Assembly: GCF_002153745.1 (NCBI RefSeq)
Contig: NZ_JOPL01000007.1
Span: 1-64,000, forward strand
Origin: Acetobacter sp. DsW_063
GTDB lineage: Bacteria > Pseudomonadota > Alphaproteobacteria > Acetobacterales > Acetobacteraceae
Reading direction: 5' to 3'
DNA length: 64,000 bases
The position numbers and the translations under genes were made by a program. This document shows positions 63,305 through 64,000 of this stretch, in pieces. The notes below the pieces were generated by a model. That model was not told the DNA's origin, did no database searches, and worked only from the letters and a program-made list of their open reading frames with translations. Positions within the stretch are counted from its first letter, which is position 1. Every line of letters starts with the position of its first letter.

Positions 63305-63378
63305 GACACTGATGTCGTGTCGCCACAATGAATGGACACGAGTGTCGTGTCAACTGGATATGACACGAGAGTCGTGTT
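63305..63378. promoter_or_regulatory. Three palindromic operators between divergent repressor genes
   Basis: Sites of form GACACGA-NNN-TCGTGTC at 63305-63321 (left half imperfect), 63335-63351 (perfect) and 63362-63378 (one end mismatch). Centre spacings are 30 and 27 bases. They lie in the gap between two ribbon-helix-helix genes and would control both. Confidence 0.8.
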
Positions 63379-63408
63379 ACCGATATTTCATTGTTTCAGG
63401 AGGCCGCA

Positions 63409-64000
63409 ATGTCTGATGATGACCGATACACCCGGATAACGCTTCGCATCCCGAAGGAACTAACTCTCAAATTAAAAGACGCCGCTGACGCTCGGTCGCA
63501 TTCTATGAATGCTGAAATTATTCAGAGATTGGAGAATACCTTCGGATCAGATTGGGACAAATTACATGAGTTCATTAAGAACCCCAGCAATACTGAAGGC
63601 TTGACCGATGATGAGCGGGAAATAGCCTGGAATATTCGCTACATGTCATCAAATGAGTCGGACAGACTGGAAAGAAGCGAGAAAAACGCGTACTTAACTA
63701 TATCTGCCATACAAGAAATACGAAAATTAAAGAAAAGCGGCGATATTAGCGTACTATTGGATAGTTTAAATAAAGAAGAGCAGCTAAGAGAAGAAAATAG
63801 AAAAAAATGGCTTTCAAGACACCCAGTTAAGTCTGAAAAGATCGCTGGTATTGAATCTGAATACGAGGAATGGGAAAACAAAATAAAGGAAATACGAAGA
63901 GAGCAGGAGGAATTATATTCAAAACTCAAAGAGGCTAGAGCCAAATCAAGAACCACAAAATTGAAGCTGAAGGCCCACAACTTAGAGATTACGAGGGATA
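63409..64000 (+). CDS. Ribbon-helix-helix protein with long coiled coil (partial)
   Basis: Open from the ATG at 63409 to the window edge, at least 197 residues. CAGGAGG precedes the start. The N-terminus YTRITLRIPKELTLKLKDAA then RSHSMNAEIIQRLEN is an Arc-type DNA-binding domain. From about residue 120 a very charged coiled coil follows (KEEQLREENRKKWL, EYEEWENKIKEIRREQEELY). It is AT-rich compared with neighbours. The fusion of a short DNA-binding domain to a long coiled coil is unusual. The 3' end is outside the window. Confidence 0.75.
   Translation, partial: MSDDDRYTRITLRIPKELTLKLKDAADARSHSMNAEIIQRLENTFGSDWDKLHEFIKNPSNTEGLTDDEREIAWNIRYMSSNESDRLERSEKNAYLTISAIQEIRKLKKSGDISVLLDSLNKEEQLREENRKKWLSRHPVKSEKIAGIESEYEEWENKIKEIRREQEELYSKLKEARAKSRTTKLKLKAHNLEITRD

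Overview
The window looks like about 39 kb of core chromosome from a GC-rich alphaproteobacterium, followed by about 24 kb of prophage-derived accessory DNA. An acetic acid bacterium (Acetobacteraceae) is my best guess. The basis is the gene content: a GatCAB amidotransferase, a magnesium-type HemB, an OprB sugar porin near a mannitol-type dehydrogenase, and a malonate decarboxylase operon. No rRNA or tRNA was found, so the family assignment is inference.

Core region, left to right. A secreted protein of unknown role comes first. Then come hemB (tetrapyrrole synthesis), bpt (N-end-rule aminoacyl transferase) and a HutD/Ves protein. An OmpR-type response regulator and its histidine kinase follow, coupled to two exported proteins, one of them a SIMPL-domain protein. 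Next are a mannitol dehydrogenase, a HAD phosphatase, a DJ-1/PfpI protein, a MoaB-like protein, an OprB porin and an ornithine/lysine decarboxylase with a long structured leader. These are followed by a YihY membrane protein, an RlpA-like protein and aroQ-accB-accC, where type II dehydroquinase is coupled to two acetyl-CoA carboxylase subunits. The stretch ends with an alpha/beta hydrolase, purH, an exported repeat protein, trmB, metK, dapB, ruvX and gatCAB. Several transcription units end in strong hairpins, and two convergent junctions place a stop codon inside the hairpin loop.

From 30.9 to 39.1 kb lies a complete malonate decarboxylase locus: a divergent LysR regulator, then mdcA-C-D-E-G-B, an AEC-family transporter and mdcH. 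Together these make and attach the special ACP prosthetic group, import malonate, and decarboxylate it through malonyl-ACP.

From about 39.9 kb the DNA is phage-like. The plus strand carries a RuvC-like resolvase, an M15-type peptidoglycan peptidase with a small secreted partner, several unknown small genes, an HTH protein and an HNH endonuclease. The minus strand, from 58.7 down to 44.8 kb, carries a contractile-tail baseplate cassette in Mu/P2-like order (gpU-like, X, D, V, W/gp25, J, I, fibres). A lysis module and a group of exported or membrane proteins follow, ending in a papain-like protein. No capsid, terminase, portal, sheath, tube, tape-measure or integrase gene is in view. The right end (59 to 64 kb) holds a DUF3800 protein, a HigBA toxin-antitoxin pair, a cold-shock protein, an antirepressor-like operon and two divergent ribbon-helix-helix genes. 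Three palindromic operators sit between those last two genes, and one gene runs off the end of the window.

The points most worth a second look are the M15 peptidase/secreted-partner pair, the baseplate cassette without an adjoining tape measure, the operator array and its related half-sites near the late genes, a tail-fibre-like protein with a signal peptide, and several translationally coupled microproteins.
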